12,076 bases of DNA from UBA1259 sp964453915. GTDB taxonomy: Bacteria > Bacillota > Clostridia > Christensenellales > Borkfalkiaceae. Below are positions 11,624-12,076 of this stretch, one piece after another (position 1 is the first letter of the stretch; each line of letters starts with the position of its first letter). Both the position numbers and the translations under genes were made by a program. The notes beneath the pieces were generated by a model. That model ran no database searches and was not told where the DNA came from. It saw nothing but the letters and a program-made list of their open reading frames with translations. The stretch is taken from the NCBI GenBank assembly GCA_964453915.1, contig CAYVPW010000033.1:1-12076 (forward strand), given 5' to 3'.

Positions 11624-12076
11624 ATGAAAAAGATGACTATCGACGGTAATACCGCCGCAAGCCACGTAGCCTACGCCTTTTCCGAAGTTGCGGCAATCTA
11701 CCCGATAACCCCTTCTTCTCCTATGGCGGAAGTTGCAGACGAATGGGCAACCGCAGGCAGAACTAATATGTGGGGTCAAAAAGTCAACGTTGCCGAAATG
11801 CAATCCGAAGGCGGTGCCGCAGGTGCCGTTCACGGCTCTCTTTGCGCAGGTGCGTTAACCACCACTTACACCGCAAGCCAAGGCTTGCTATTGATGATTC
11901 CGAATATGTATAAAATCGCAGGCGAACTTATGCCATCGGTTTTCCACGTATCGGCTCGTGCTCTCGCAGCGCACTCTCTTAACATTTTCGGCGACCATGC
12001 GGACGTTATGGCTTGCCGTCAAACGGGTTTTGCAATGCTTTGCGATTCTTCCGTTCAAGAAGTTATGGATCTTTCT
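11624..12076 (+). CDS. nifJ: Pyruvate:ferredoxin (flavodoxin) oxidoreductase, N-terminal part
   Basis: The first 151 codons of a long gene that runs off the right edge. The translation MKKMTIDGNTAASHVAYAFS... has the PFOR domain I hallmarks: YPITPSSPMAE (Thr29), NVAEMQSEGGAAGAVHGSL (Glu62), the TYTASQGLLLM block, and HVSARALAAHSLNIFGDHADVMACRQTGFAML (Arg112). These three residues sit at a constant offset of two from the pyruvate-pocket Thr31, Glu64 and Arg114 of Desulfovibrio PFOR. The enzyme decarboxylates pyruvate to acetyl-CoA and reduces ferredoxin, which marks an anaerobic metabolism. The ATG has a strong GGAGG site 7 nt upstream (11612-11616). The thiamine and iron-sulfur domains lie outside the window. 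Confidence 0.96.
   Translation, partial: MKKMTIDGNTAASHVAYAFSEVAAIYPITPSSPMAEVADEWATAGRTNMWGQKVNVAEMQSEGGAAGAVHGSLCAGALTTTYTASQGLLLMIPNMYKIAGELMPSVFHVSARALAAHSLNIFGDHADVMACRQTGFAMLCDSSVQEVMDLS

Noticed and set aside
11618..11833. Minus-strand reading frame at the start of nifJ
   Set aside because: It is a shadow of the strongly conserved PFOR N terminus and includes the nifJ ribosome-binding region.
1..12076. CRISPR arrays, insertion sequences, prophage, tRNA or rRNA genes
   Set aside because: No regularly spaced direct repeats, transposase-like frames, terminal inverted repeats or RNA-gene signatures were seen on either strand; the window reads as conserved chromosomal backbone.

Overview
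The window looks like chromosome of a low-GC, anaerobic, probably endospore-forming member of the Clostridia (Bacillota). Three things support this: the conserved Firmicutes gene string ecfA1-ecfA2-ecfT-truA-rplM-rpsI, the sporulation-associated genes spo0A and a sipL-like SPOCS/LysM gene, and a pyruvate:ferredoxin oxidoreductase gene. Intergenic regions are AT-rich, the genetic code is standard, and several clear sigma-A promoters have 17-bp spacers. I cannot place it at genus level.

Layout. Almost everything is on the minus strand, so read it right to left. At the right edge a plus-strand nifJ (cut by the window end) is divergent from the ECF transporter operon. That operon is ecfA1, ecfA2, ecfT, truA, tightly packed with overlaps or 2-bp gaps. 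A sigma-A promoter and a structured leader of the L13 type then precede rplM-rpsI, which end at a strong terminator. A small plus-strand gene of unknown function converges on rpsI. It is divergent from a long lipoprotein gene of beta-propeller type, which ends in its own terminator. Next comes spo0A with its own promoter and two 0A-box-like sites upstream, followed by a terminator. After that are a two-zinc-ribbon protein with a very acidic tail and veg, probably co-transcribed, ending at a terminator. Last are the sipL-like gene and ispE, preceded by a promoter-like sequence that fits either sigma-A or a sigma-E-like factor.

How the genes fit together. The left part resembles the yabG-veg-sspF-ispE neighbourhood of Bacillus, with a clostridial SPOCS/LysM gene in the sspF position. 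The ECF genes encode the energising module (two ATPases plus EcfT) of a vitamin/metal importer. No substrate-binding S component is nearby, as expected for a shared module. rplM-rpsI and truA are translation genes.

The most unusual observation is in Spo0A. The DNA-binding domain looks fully conserved, but the receiver has Glu at the position of the phosphorylated Asp (residue 56) and Gln in place of one of the paired metal-binding acidic residues (residue 10). This suggests that the sporulation master regulator of this lineage may not be switched by an ordinary phosphorelay. I did not see an obvious new multi-gene system. The double-zinc-ribbon/polyacidic protein, the lipoprotein and the small Cys-containing protein are the unexplained genes.
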